From contig OX442315.1 of assembly GCA_949358305.1 (NCBI GenBank), positions 2,976,001 through 3,040,000 on the forward strand: a stretch of DNA of 64,000 nucleotides. Direction: 5' to 3'. Under the pieces are notes generated by a model. That model did no database searches. It was given only the letters and a program-made list of their open reading frames with translations, and was not told where the DNA came from. The translations under genes were made by a program, and so were the position numbers. Origin of the DNA: Strigamia acuminata (taxonomy: Eukaryota; Arthropoda; Chilopoda; Geophilomorpha; Linotaeniidae). This document shows, in pieces, positions 10,850 through 21,468 of the stretch. The first letter of the stretch is position 1. Each line of letters starts with the position of its first letter.

Positions 10850-13477
10850 AAATTCGGTGCAAGTTTTGCAAGTTTGCAAACAGCAACAAGAATGATGTAT
10901 TTAATAATTGTTTTTGCATTAGATATGTGTTTAATTCGTTTTACCTCGGTTTGTACGGTTCTTGCGCGTAGTGCGCACGTTCAACACGCGGCCACGCGCG
11001 TACATCGCGCGTGTTGCGAGCAGGACGCAACAAAAGTTTGAGAGACTCGCATTTTACCAAGTCCCCAACTTATTTTACAGTTTTAGTTTAGCTTACCAAC
11101 TCGCTTGGTAATTTCTGGATCCTGTTTAAGTGTTTCGTCGGGTTTTGAGCCCATAAACCCGTCTTTTTCCTTGGTAAGCGATTGCGTCGTCTGCTCAGAG
11201 CAACTGGCTTTAAGCGGAGATCGCTTAAACGAGTCTGGAATGAGCGCTTATCACCGCATTCGGCTCCAGTCTTCGTTTCTCGTTGAAAGTTAGCTTGTTG
11301 ATTCGGGTTTTGGGCGACATTGACTAAAAAGACCTCGGGGAATCGTTCCCACCACTCGGTTTAGTCGTTTTCGAGACCCACGACCTCGAAAACGAAGTTA
11401 GAAGTGGCTCAAGGCCACTAGCGTGTCTGGCAGATAGCCATTTTGGTGATTTACGGGTGTCGGGCCCTTGTTCTTTGTTTCCCGCCTTTGCTCCTTTGTT
11501 TTTATTTGGTATTCAAGGTTCCTAAGCCTACAGTAGATTGGGATTAAATTCCCATGAAGATTTATTAAGTATTCATTGGTAAAAACGAATATTTCCGCCG
11601 GCGCGTTTCTCTCATAGGTTTCGGTTCGCTCGAATCTCATTTTCGAGCGACCCAGCGAATGCGCCAAGTTACAGGCGCCAGCTTAGCAGTTTTAGACTCG
11701 TTTTCGACCGTTCTAGTGTCAAAAAACGCGTAGAGCACGTTTTGCGACCTTTGGAAGTGCTTTTCCGACACCTAAGTGGTCGGAAAAGTGCTCTTCTGAG
11801 TTAAGACTCCTTTTGGCATTTTAGCGTCAGCATAAGAAATTCCTCAAACTTTTATTGAAATCTCTCAAAAATTTCTAAAATTAATTGAAATTTGTCTGAA
11901 AATTGTCAAATATTGGCAAAAATCTGCAGAAATTTGTCAAATACGCGATCGCATTGCGACAGAAAGTCGTTTACGACTCCAATACGCACCCGTGCGTGTT
12001 TGTATCGCAACACGAAACTCAAACGCGCCACCGCGTTGCAAGACAACCAAATTTACAAACGCAAACGCGCATTTGAGACAAAAACGAGTTTATTTTATTC
12101 ACTCTTGCTTGATCCCCCTTCATCGCGCCTCGTTGCTCCTGTGAAAAAAATATATGAGAATGCACAGAAATGAACCTTCCAATACTTACATGAAAATTGG
12201 CAACCTTGACACAAAACAGTCTATCGACACTCCCAACACCACCCCGGACATTTTTCGGAAGAGTATGGTCCACTCGGAATTCCCAGAATAGTCACCCCCG
12301 AAATGCGGATTTCGCGGAAGCCAATCCGCGAAAAGGGTAAGAAAGTGACTTGTGAGTGGTGTAGAGGCCAACAACCCAACCTGGAGTCCTTGTCTCATTA
12401 TTGACGTGAGCATGCTTCCCCTCGTCCCCAAGTTGCCATTTATTTTATATTTTTTCCAAAATTTTTTGAAATCAAAATGGTGCGCCAGTATGAGGTGAAG
12501 AGAAGATCGTTCACTACTGCCATTGCCGTCGCAGATACCTTAATGGCCACAATCACCACATCTCTAACCGCCATGATACTCAAGACTGAGCATCTGAAGA
12601 ATGGTCACACCTCTAGGCCAGCAACTTTTTGTCGAACTGGCAAGCTAACATGAAAATTTCCTACCTGAATAATAAAATTGGTATTGCTGTGCAGATTTTG
12701 CTGCACTTGTGCTGCTTCTTGCCTGCTTGACACATACTAGGTAGTGTCAAAACAAAATAAATGTTTCAACTAACGTGACATTGAAAAACTTGTATAGCTA
12801 GTCGCAACATGTGATTAGGGTGCTACATGTACAAGTAGTTATTACCCAAATAAGATTTCGTGACATAATTTGCTTTCAAAACGTAGAAGAAATTATTGAC
12901 GATGTCAATTCATGTTTTCATCGCTAGTCGCACCATGTAATTTGTGCTATATGTAGTTATTACCCAAATAAGATTTCGTGACAAAATTGGCCTTCAAAAC
13001 GTAGAAGAAATTATTGAGGATGTCAATTCATGTCCCCGTACAAGTTTTTTTTTGCTATATAATTACAGTGACATTTGACAGAAAATATGAATTATTTAAA
13101 TTCAATCAATTCCCAACAAAGGCAGCTCTCCCAGCAGGATTACTGTAACTTGATGTGAAAACTGGCGTTTTACTCCAGGTTCACATTCCTTTTAATGTGC
13201 CAATTTATTGTTACTTTTATATTTCTTGATTTGATATTTTACATTTAACATTTAGTGTGTTTTTTACTTGTTTTATCACAATATTTAGTGTATTTATTTG
13301 CTATTTTTATATTTATCGATTCAACAATGTTTTCATTTTATATTTGTTCTTTATTAATTTTTATTATAATATTTTAGTGTCATTAACCTTAGTTTATTTC
13401 AGTTGAATAATTGGGTTAGATTTGTTGTCATTCAACTTGGCTTCTGCTTCCCACTTTGGAATGCAGGTGAGGGTACC
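10850..13477. other. Intergenic stretch without a recognised gene
   Basis: I recognise no conserved protein here. Two repeat pieces are visible. At 11660-11950 a diverged, rearranged copy of foldback-arm motifs occurs (AGGCGCCAGCTTAGCAGTTTT, then AAAATTAATTGAAATTTGTC). At 12560-13160 there is a copy of the unique-looking block that also occurs at 37420-37740 plus 38290-38510, 53400-53690 and 54725-55120 (ACTCAAGACTGAGCATCTGA ... GTGACATTTGACAGAAAAT). A short minus ORF at 11398-11667 and another at 12019-12273 show no known domain. Confidence 0.6.
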
Positions 13478-13765
13478 TGTTAGATATATTCGTTCGAAAC
13501 AACAATACTTGAGATTGATCAATATTGTATAGTTAAATTGATTTGTAATAAATGACCATTATTGTGAGTGTTCGGTTGCAACTCATCATGTCGTATTGTG
13601 TGTTTATTTCTTGATGAGACTTTACAAATATTGGACAACATGGGTTATGGGCCCAACATAATTCAGAGCAGAACTGCAAATTGAAGAAAGAAAAATTAAA
13701 AGTACGATGACGAAATTCATCATTTCTGAAAAATCAAGAGGTACGAATTGAGAATTGGAATAAAG

Positions 13766-14107
13766 ATGGCGGTAAAGCTTGAATCCGCGACCACGTACGT
13801 GGAGAAACTCAACGGAAGGAATTATCCTACATCCTACAATCAGGGCGAGGTTGCAGAATTAAAAGTGCAAAAACGAGTGGAACTCGCGCATATACGAATG
13901 AAATCAGCGGAGACTGTTGCGGCATATTTGGACCGAATGATATCTGTTGCTGAGAAACTCAATTCGATTGGAGCACCGATTGATGAGGCCGAACTGTGTG
14001 CCCATGTTTTGCCTGGCTTAACGCATGATTATGTGGGAGTTGTAACTAGTTGTGACGTTGTCGGACGCAGTACTCTCAAGATGCAGACACTAAGGCGTGC
14101 AATGTAA
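13766..14107 (+). pseudogene. copia Gag N-terminal fragment
   Basis: The frame opens with MAVKLESATTYVEKLNGRNY, the copia Gag pattern. The usual tryptophan and roughly the next hundred residues are missing (a jump to SYNQGEVAELKVQKRVELAH), so an internal deletion is likely. Later residues (LAHIRMKSAETVAAYLDRM) match the Gag helical region. It ends at a stop before the zinc knuckle, which continues in another frame at 14150. Confidence 0.75.
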
Positions 14108-14149
14108 GCGGAGGAGATACGGCGTTGCCGGCTCCGGTGGATTTTAAAG

Positions 14150-14575
14150 TTGAGAGTGCAACATGGGTGCGTGATTCGAATGACAACAGCGGACGCGGAT
14201 ATTCGGGACCCGGGCGCAGCAGCGCTAGCATATCAAGGTAGCCGACCGCCCCCGAAGTGCTGGAATTGTGGACGTATGGGACACAGATATGCTGAGTGCC
14301 GTCAACCAGTTGACCCGAAAGCTGCCGCTGAAATTCGTGCTCGTGCCCAGGCGCAACCTCATGGGAATTTTAGAGGAAGAAAGCAGAATGCATGGGTTGC
14401 AATCTTGCAACAACCAACTACGTGTGCGAAGTCGGACGAACTTCAATACGTTGTTGACTACACAATGAATGCCCATCAGCTGACTACGTGTTTGATGGAG
14501 TCTCCAAGTGCAACAATTTATGGGGCCGCTATTCCATGGGCGGCATTAGGGGTCATACCCGTGAAATTGTCATGA
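14150..14575 (+). pseudogene. copia Gag zinc-knuckle fragment
   Basis: CWNCGRMGHRYAEC at about 14258-14299 is a CCHC knuckle of the retroelement nucleocapsid type, preceded by a basic, glycine- and arginine-rich stretch. It is out of frame with the Gag fragment upstream and ends at a stop at 14575. Confidence 0.75.
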
Positions 14576-15330
14576 GCGGCGCTGCGCTAGGCCATGCCCG
14601 TCGAATGGGTTGGCGCGGCCCATACTAGGCAATATCAGTAGTATGAATAAGCGCGGCACGAAATCGACGGACACAAGCGTGCCAAAATCAATGGACGTGA
14701 GCGAAATAAACGTCGCAAAGTCCACCGACGACAACGACAGTGATAGAGAGTTGATTCGTGTTAAGAAAAAAATCAAAAAATTGCATCAAATCTGATGACT
14801 CCGGTCTCGACGAGCCAAAAAAAGCGAAAACGGAGCCGCACAAAGCGAGCGCGTCGGGCAGCAAGCCGGAAGTGGTGCACTGTAAGCGTCGCAAGTCGTT
14901 GTGGTTCGGCGGCGGGCAACGAGTTGTGAAGCGACCGCCGGCGGAGGCCCCACGGAAGATGGAGGTGAATAGTGATTTGAGCAAAGACAGTGGGACGGCG
15001 TGTGCTGGGCCGGCCGAGAGTTCCATGTTGAGTGTGAAAAATGACGAACTGAAGGAAGTGTCGTCTGCGTTCAGTTCTGAAGAGGGAACGAATTTAGATG
15101 AAAAAGTCACGTAGTTGCGACGTGCCACGCCATGCCTTGCCGATGTGTCGATGTACCGCGTCAAATCATAACAACGGGCCGCGCCAAATCATCAAAACCG
15201 ACTGAGTTTAAGCGATGCCGCGCCAACCCATACCGTGAGTATCAACAATAGCGGCACCGCTATTGTTGATACCCAGAATTTGCGGCAAGATTACTTGGTT
15301 AGGATTTGAATGCCGCGCCAGCTAATGCCG
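14576..15330 (+). other. GC-richer segment between copia zinc knuckle and protease
   Basis: Copia elements usually pass from zinc knuckle to protease within a hundred or so codons. Here about 750 bases intervene. They encode lysine-, serine- and acid-rich, low-complexity peptide in two frames (14610-14795, 14758-15114) and include GGTTGGCGCGGC-type repeated words and a perfect hairpin at 15239-15272. It could be a nested insertion or a captured host fragment. I do not recognise it. Confidence 0.45.
15239..15272. repeat. Perfect 16-bp inverted repeat with 2-base loop
   Basis: GTATCAACAATAGCGG is followed by CA and then by its exact complement. The 34 bases would fold into a nearly seamless hairpin. 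It lies inside the decayed copia element, in the unexplained GC-richer segment. Confidence 0.85.
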
Positions 15331-15376
15331 CGCGGAGTACTCATCACCAATTTATGATAATGATCCAATATGGTAT

Positions 15377-16011
15377 ATGGATTCTGGAGCATCGTCTCAT
15401 ATGTCAAATAATGCAGCGTGTTTCGAGCAGTTGGATGTACCTCCCGGTACACAAGTTGTGTTGGCGGATGGACGCAAAGTTCCCTCAATGGGAGTTGGGA
15501 CTGTATTATTGATTTTGTGGTTGAAAGAGCAGAAAAAAATTATCCGATTGAATGATGTGAAATACGTCTCTTCACTTAAAACAAACTTATTATCAGTTGC
15601 AAGAATTGTAGAGCAAAGTTATGTGGTGTCATTTCATGACAACAGGTGCGTTGTGTCAACATCAACCGGTATTAATATATTCGAAGCTATACAAACCTCA
15701 GGATTATTCCGAGATTTCAAGATGAGACTTTCACTGCCCCCCAAATGAACATTGGACTGTCGTTAACGGGGGGGAAGGATAAACCTGGAACTAAAATTGC
15801 GAAATTGCCAGTTACATTATGGCACCGCAGACTGGCGCATTTGGGATTCAAGTCGTTACGAGAAATGGTAAATCGTAAATTAGTCGACGGTATGGAATTA
15901 AATAAGGAGAAAGATCTTAAATTGTGCGAAAAGTGTGTGGTGGCTAATAAGACACGATCTCCTTTCGTTGCTAACAATTATATCACGGCAGGACCCAATC
16001 ATTTTTCATGA
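15377..16011 (+). pseudogene. copia protease and integrase zinc-domain fragment
   Basis: MDSGASSHMS at 15377 is the copia protease active site. The frame continues through LLSVARIVEQSY (typical linker) to a stop at 15748. An overlapping frame from 15745 encodes the pre-integrase zinc domain (LWHRRLAHLGFKSL, then CEKCVVANKTRSPF). The integrase catalytic core, reverse transcriptase and RNase H are absent. Confidence 0.8.
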
Positions 16012-16574
16012 TAACTTCTGAAAAAATTGATCAATTTCCATCAAATTTTGTTTATTTAATTCATTTTTTGCTCATTATATTGGGAAAAAAAAGCATTTGG
16101 TTATATGTTGCTTATTTTTTGTGTGATGTAATTTCAAACACAACTTTTGTTTTGACAGAGGTGTGTATTCTAATTTCATGTCTTTGAGTTGTAAATGTAT
16201 TTCAATGTTGCAAACCAGAAATTAATGTTATTCTATTTTAAAAACATGTTATTACTTACAATTATTCAGATTATTCGAGGATTATTCGGAGTACTGAATA
16301 ATCCCTCGCAGAAGGTTGTTTAATTGAGTGCACATTGTTTTAGCGAATCTCACTTTAGCGAATCCATTTTAGCGATGACTCGTTTTAGCGAATGCCTCGT
16401 TTTAGCGCCAAAAAATTCGCTAAAACGAGGAATTCGCTAAAATGAGATTCGCTGAAATGGGATTCGCTAAAACGAAGTGGTTGAAATTTTTTTAGATTAA
16501 TTAAACTACTTTATTCAGACTTAGTATATGTGAATACAAAATGAAACAAATGTAACAGAACGAAAGAGACATGA

Positions 16575-18533
16575 CTACCTATAGCAGCGAGCAATTCCCT
16601 TAAGAAATCTAAGTACGGGCCTTGTTTGCCTTCTACGAATTACGCGGCACAGCCTATCTTGGCGCCTTTTCTCTTCTCGCCTAGGCTTGGGCTTGGGAAC
16701 GCCCCGGAAAACTTCTTCAATGGTCTGCTCGGTTTCTGCTTGCTCACGACGCAGTACCATGATCATGCGAAAAACTCCAACATGGCTCACCCCAACAAGA
16801 ATGCCAAGCCGTCTGTGCCATGACTCAGCTATGTTTGTAGTTCGTGGCTCTCCAGTGCGATTAAGCAGATGAGAGCTCCACAACTCGGGTGGAAACATGG
16901 GTGCCCTCTGGACGCCGGTACGACTGAGTTTCCCAATTACGTAGTTCTCTTCCCACCACCTCAACAAGCCAACTGCATCAGCGTCGAAAAGGGGTTTCAG
17001 CAGGTCATATGCATCAGGAATTTCCCTCGCTGGAATGAAGGAGAGGGCAGCTAATTGACGAACAAGAACGGCGAACTCCTCATCTGCAGCGTATCTGGGT
17101 TTGAGATGCTCGTGTTTTATCCGTCGAAATTTACTCTGGGACAAATGAAAGAAACACCCATGCAAAATGGTGTCGGGGAAAACTTCTTTGGCCGCATTGA
17201 TAGCGCCAATTTCGAAATCGCTTACGAAGAACTCGGGATCCAAAACGACATCAAACAGATCCAAAACGAGGCTTTTAACTTTCTCCAAAAGCATGACATA
17301 TCCCGATTTTAACTTTCTCTCCATCATGCAGTACACCACTGGTACAGTGCGAGTCGTGTCTTCGTCGTCACCGATTTGGCAGTGTAGTGAGTACAACTGT
17401 TGGAAAACTCCGGGCACAGTTTTGAATGTGCCATCCGCCAGAATCGTCTTGGCAACACTCAAATGGCTTAAATTTTCTTCGGTGGTGAACATCATCATTC
17501 GAGAGCTATCAGCGGTTTGCATAAGAGCATGCAAAAAACGTTTCCCCTCCAATGTATCGGTATACGGTTCCAGAGCAGCCCAAGTCAGTTGGTCAATCTT
17601 TTTGGGTTCCTTCGGCATTTCTTCTCGTCGCGATCTACCCACAATCTGGGTTAACGCTCTCCGGGTTGGCAGGTTTTGGCGCACCTCCCTACTCTCAGCA
17701 TCAACAGTCGCCTGGATCAGCTGGAGCGGTTTTTCAACGGTAAACTTTGCTCGGTCTTTCACGGCTTGTCGGACTCTCACTGCATGCACTCGGCTGGCAT
17801 CCGGTTGGTGATTGTGTTCGGACGCTTCGCTCTTAAGCTGCGGATTCACAGTATCTACGGTGGTGCTAATGCGCCCTTTACACGAATTTTTCCACCCCTC
17901 ACACTTCCAGTATATTTTATCATTCCACGTTTTTTCGATAATACAGGGTGGTCAGAAAGTCTGGTTCTATGTAAATAATTCCCAAACTGTTCTAGATGTT
18001 GATTCAGCAAAATTATTGTAAGGGTAGTATGACGGGGGAAATCCAATTATGATGTCGAACTTGACCTCAGAGGTCATTTTCAAGGTCATCCATATTGTAA
18101 CTCGAGAACCGTGACAGATAGAGAGAAAAAGTGAATTAGAAAGTTGTAGAGGACCATCTAATTAGTCTGGAACTGTTCTTAAAAAAATTATCTCTTACCG
18201 AAAAGTTTTGAGAAAAAAAGGTTTGAAATGTTAGTCTACTCAGCTTTGTAACATAAAACAATCATGTTGGAATGTATTTCCAAAATAAATTATTTCTTTT
18301 CTTTTGTGTTTCCTCTCTTCCACTTACAAGTATGACCAAATAAAGTGTCCTAATTGAGGATTAGCTTGGTTGCCTCAATAGTTTTAGGTTACAATCATTT
18401 TGCTGAATCAACATCTAAAACAGTTTGGGAATTATTTACATAGAACCAGACTTTCTGACCACCCTGTACAACAAAAGCCTTCATAACACAGTTTCGGCTT
18501 ATGACGGATGGTTTTATGCATTTCGATGGCCAT
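16575..18533 (-). pseudogene. MULE transposase split by a MITE
   Basis: Reading leftwards, a FLYWCH-type zinc finger (PKLCYEGF, WNDKIYWKCEGW, CKGR, EHNH) precedes a MULE transposase domain. Counting from the V-N-P-Q codons at 17849, candidate catalytic residues are D139 (ILADGTFKT), D211 (FVSDFEIGA) and E342 (TNIAESWHRR), with the family C/H motif HGCFFHLSQ at 230-238. A 523-bp MITE at 17944-18466 interrupts the finger. Taking it out with one TA restores a single frame of 477 codons from ATG 18533 to the stop at 16575. The enzyme would cut and paste the element by its termini. As it stands the gene is disrupted, unless the MITE is spliced out or translation starts inside it. Confidence 0.85.
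17944..18466. mobile_element. TA-target MITE, family CAGGGTGGTCAGAAAGTC
   Basis: It is flanked by TA on both sides (17942-17943, 18467-18468). Ends are inverted repeats starting CAGGGTGGTCAGAAAGTCTG and extending about 70 bases. Interior blocks (TGACCTCAGAGGTCATTTTC) match the larger MITE at 25273-26078, so the two are one family, probably driven by a Tc1/mariner-type transposase. No ORF is present. Confidence 0.88.
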
Positions 18534-19880
18534 TACGATTTCGAAGTTGTTGTGCCGCGGATGAAGTGAACGAAGTGAATGATTTGACTGGAGTCCTACA
18601 GCTACATATATACCACCACATTAGACGAAACGGTACTGAAACGTTACGTTTATGCGTTGCATTGTTACGACGTTGTGCGATAAACGCGCCATTACTTATT
18701 GGCGTCGTGCAAGATCGCGTTGATCGAACCAAATCGAAGCCACGTCGTGTTTTTGATAGTTTGGGCAACGATTTAGCTTGATTTTGTTGTAAAAGTGGCA
18801 TTGAATACTTTTACACACGGCATTTTCAACAATTTTGGACCCGAAAACGTCGATAGAGGGTGGCGGATATCGTCGGATACGAGACGCGGCATTCGAGGCA
18901 GGATTTGCGGCATTGCGAAAAAGATTCGCGTACTACGTATTGCAGGGAAGTATCGGCGAGCGACCGGAGCAACAACTCGACGCAAAAGTACATTTTCGAC
19001 GCCGCAGACGAGCGCGAATTGACGGCACAAATAGTGAACATTGCGGTAACAATGATAATGCGGTAACAATGATAATGATGCAAAATTTTATTTAAAATCA
19101 ATCCAACTTACAAAAACCTTTAAACCAAATGAAAGTTTGAGTCCAGAGTGCAAGGTTCGCTGTCCATCTAGGTCTAATCTGTCGTGACTTATTAACCTGA
19201 CTTATTATCGAGAAACGAAGTTGGGCGGAATTTTCGCTAAAACGAGGCATTCGCTAAAACGAGTCTTCGCTAAATTGAATCCAATGTTGCGGTGATTTAA
19301 ACTCATTTTCGCTATAATGAGTTTGCTAAAATGGGTTTAAAAAAATTGTTTTCGCTAAAATGAGATTCGCTAATAAGGACGGATCCCGTTTAATTCGAGT
19401 GAAGTCGAATTATTTGTATTGCGCTTTCTCAATGGTCGAAAACTGAAAATGATCACGAATTATTTTCTGCATGTAAATGCAACAATTGGATTATTTCAAC
19501 ACTCGAATTATCCACCACTTGAATTATTCGATGCATGTAAACGTAGTACTAGTTAAGCTCGTCTCCAGAGTTTGGGAGGATCATTTCTAAATTTAATAAA
19601 CGGTAGGCTCCACTAACCTTATTATCAATATCAATGTCCAATGTCGAACTAAACGCAACGAATATCTTTCACAGCCATCTTGTTTGCACTACTCCTTCTG
19701 GTGGTGAAAGAAAAATAATTTAAACAAAATTATTTCTCAAGTTAAACAATTATTTGTTAGTCCTCCAACTACAAGGTTACGTTGAGTAATTTGATGGATT
19801 TACAAACTGAATTATCAATTCAAAGGGTGAATGTCAGGTAAAAAAAAGGAAAAAAATGGAAAACAAATACAAAAAAAGTT

Positions 19881-19994
19881 TGTCAGAAGTGGGATTTGAA
19901 CCCACGCCCACATTGGTGGACCAGAAATCACATGACCAACCTGGTTGGCAAGGAAACTTGAGTCTGGCGCCTTAGACCGCTCGACCATCCTGAC
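19881..19994 (-). tRNA. tRNA-Leu (anticodon CAA) with intron
   Basis: On the minus strand GTCAGGA pairs with TTCTGAC to form the acceptor stem. An A box (TGGTCGAGCGG) and B box (GGTTCAAATCC) are present. The anticodon arm CCAGA-CTCAAG is interrupted after the base 3' of the anticodon by an intron of about 30 bases, then closes with TCTGG. A long variable arm follows, as in leucine tRNAs. Introns at this position are usual for eukaryotic tRNA-Leu(CAA). A T7 run just downstream (near 19873-19879) is a good RNA polymerase III terminator. CCA is not encoded. Confidence 0.95.
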
Positions 19995-20879
19995 TACATA
20001 CATTTCAGACACTCTTGTATCTGTGAAGAAAGAGAATTAGAGAAGGAAACTTGAAATAATCAAGATTTCTCAACTTTTTGTGCATTTTGTCAACACAAAT
20101 AATCAAATGGTCATACTTGTATATCTGTGGTGTGCAATTTTTTTAAAAATAATTTGTTAGTAATAAGCTTTATTGAAAGATGCGTGCCAAAGTTTGTTAG
20201 CGCTCGCTTCACATACACTGTTGTGTATAACAGCTGTTCCTTATGTTGTTCACTGATGTATTCTAATTGAAGTAAATATGTTCGTTTCGTTTTACAACTT
20301 TAATTCGCTATGACTCTTCTTATTTGCTGCCAACTACATAATTATCGACTCCAAACACAGCAAGCAATTATAGAATGAAGGAGTAATGTTATTTTCTATC
20401 ATTTTTTAGTAATACAGAAACATGTTATTTATTTTTCAATTTGTACAAGAAAGACTATACGAATTTTGCAATAACAATTACTCAAGACTAAATACACAGT
20501 AGATTCTAACAGTTCTTGCAGGAGAAGAGCCCCCTCTAGCTGCAGGAACCCCCAAATTGATGTGATTAGAGATGGTTAGATTTATTAAATTAGATAAAAC
20601 GACTGATTGAATAAAACGACTTTTGATATTTCTTTTGAAATTAAATCAGCGTGATATTTTGATATTATTTACATAAATTATTAATATAAGTTAGGAATTA
20701 TTACTGTCATTTAGTTGATATTGTGTATTATACTTAGTTTTGAGTGCGTATTAATGCTCGGTAAATGTATTGGTAGTGCAGTGCCGTGTGGTTGAAAACA
20801 CTTTAACTTTGACAGGTGACATTAAAAAAAGATGCTTTTTCTGTCATATCTTTTTTGTTTTTTGAAATTTTTAAAAATT
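19995..20879. other. Spacer leading into IR unit A
   Basis: No gene is seen. From about 20340 (CCAAACACAGCAAGCAATTA) the sequence is duplicated at 40480 onward (unit B), and in part at 62700-62880 and 63541-63740 (unit D). It therefore marks the left edge of the repeated unit that carries the IR genes. Confidence 0.6.
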
Positions 20880-21100
20880 ATTTACTTTTTCTGAAAGATC
20901 ATGAGCTATTTGTGTTAAAATTTAAAATATTTACTTTTTCTGAAAGATCGTGAGATATTTGTGTTAAAATTTAAAATATTTACTTTTCCTAAAAGATTGT
21001 GAGCTATTTTTGTTAAAATTTAAAATATTTACTTTTTCTGAAAGATCGTGAGCTATTTGTGTTAAAATTTAAAATATTTTCTTTCTGAAAAATCATTATA
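20880..21100. repeat. 49-bp tandem repeat, about 4.5 copies (unit A)
   Basis: TTTACTTTTTCTGAAAGATC begins a unit at 20881, with later units at 20930, 20979 and 21028, an exact 49-bp period, before decaying near 21080. The same array in unit B (41894-42300) has about eight copies. It lies 370 bases downstream of the IR-A stop. Confidence 0.9.
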
Positions 21101-21468
21101 AATCTTTTTTTTGCCAATTAAAGATACTACTACAAACATGTGAACAATTTTTTGAGTCACTGTATGGTTTCAAGAGCGTCTGCAATACTTCGATGCTCTA
21201 TGCAGCAGCAGATACAATGTTGGCAAAACGAGTTGGCTTACAAATCCCAAAGTAGAACTATGTCCAGAGTGAGATCAAGGAATGTTTGCTTTGTTTATTT
21301 AGTGTGGTGGCCTATTTGTATTTATTGTTTTACCGCCTAGTGCAGAGAAAGAAAGACGTAGTTCTACATGAAAACCTTAATTTAGGTGAAATTGGAACGT
21401 GCAACATTTAGGTGCGGGGCCTTACAGCTATAACCACTCGAGAATTTGCAATATCTGTGCGAGCGAGG

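Larger units (their letters stand above)
13478..16013 (+). mobile_element. Decayed, 3'-truncated second copia-type element
   Basis: A short LTR (13478-13640, begins TGTTAGATAT, ends GGACAACA) is followed by GGGTTATGGGCCCAAC, a primer-binding-site pattern known from invertebrate copia elements. Gag, zinc-knuckle, protease and integrase-zinc fragments follow in the right order, but they are interrupted by frameshifts and a deletion. Homology ends at about 16013, before the integrase core, and I see no 3' LTR. It differs in LTR and protein from the copia element at 1184-8292. Confidence 0.85.
16326..19387 (-). mobile_element. MULE (Mutator-like) DNA transposon with nested MITE
   Basis: The element lies between copies of GTTTAATT (16318-16325 and 19388-19395; nine bases if one mismatch is allowed, as expected for Mutator-like elements). 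The paralogous empty site, with the same flanks, is at 54386-54393. Termini are imperfect inverted repeats sharing TTAGCGAATCTCA and then several TTTTAGCGAA words, arrayed at 16340-16480 and in inverse orientation at 19230-19375. It carries one transposase gene on the minus strand. Removing the MITE leaves about 2.5 kb. Confidence 0.88.

Noticed and set aside
17167-17811. 214-codon plus-strand ORF opposite the MULE transposase
   Set aside because: It is antisense to a clearly conserved transposase domain, with no domain of its own.
18835-19095. Arginine-rich ORFs on both strands between the MULE transposase and its terminus
   Set aside because: The overlapping frames on both strands have no known motif and lie in the non-coding end of the MULE. 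A second small MULE gene cannot be excluded but is not supported.
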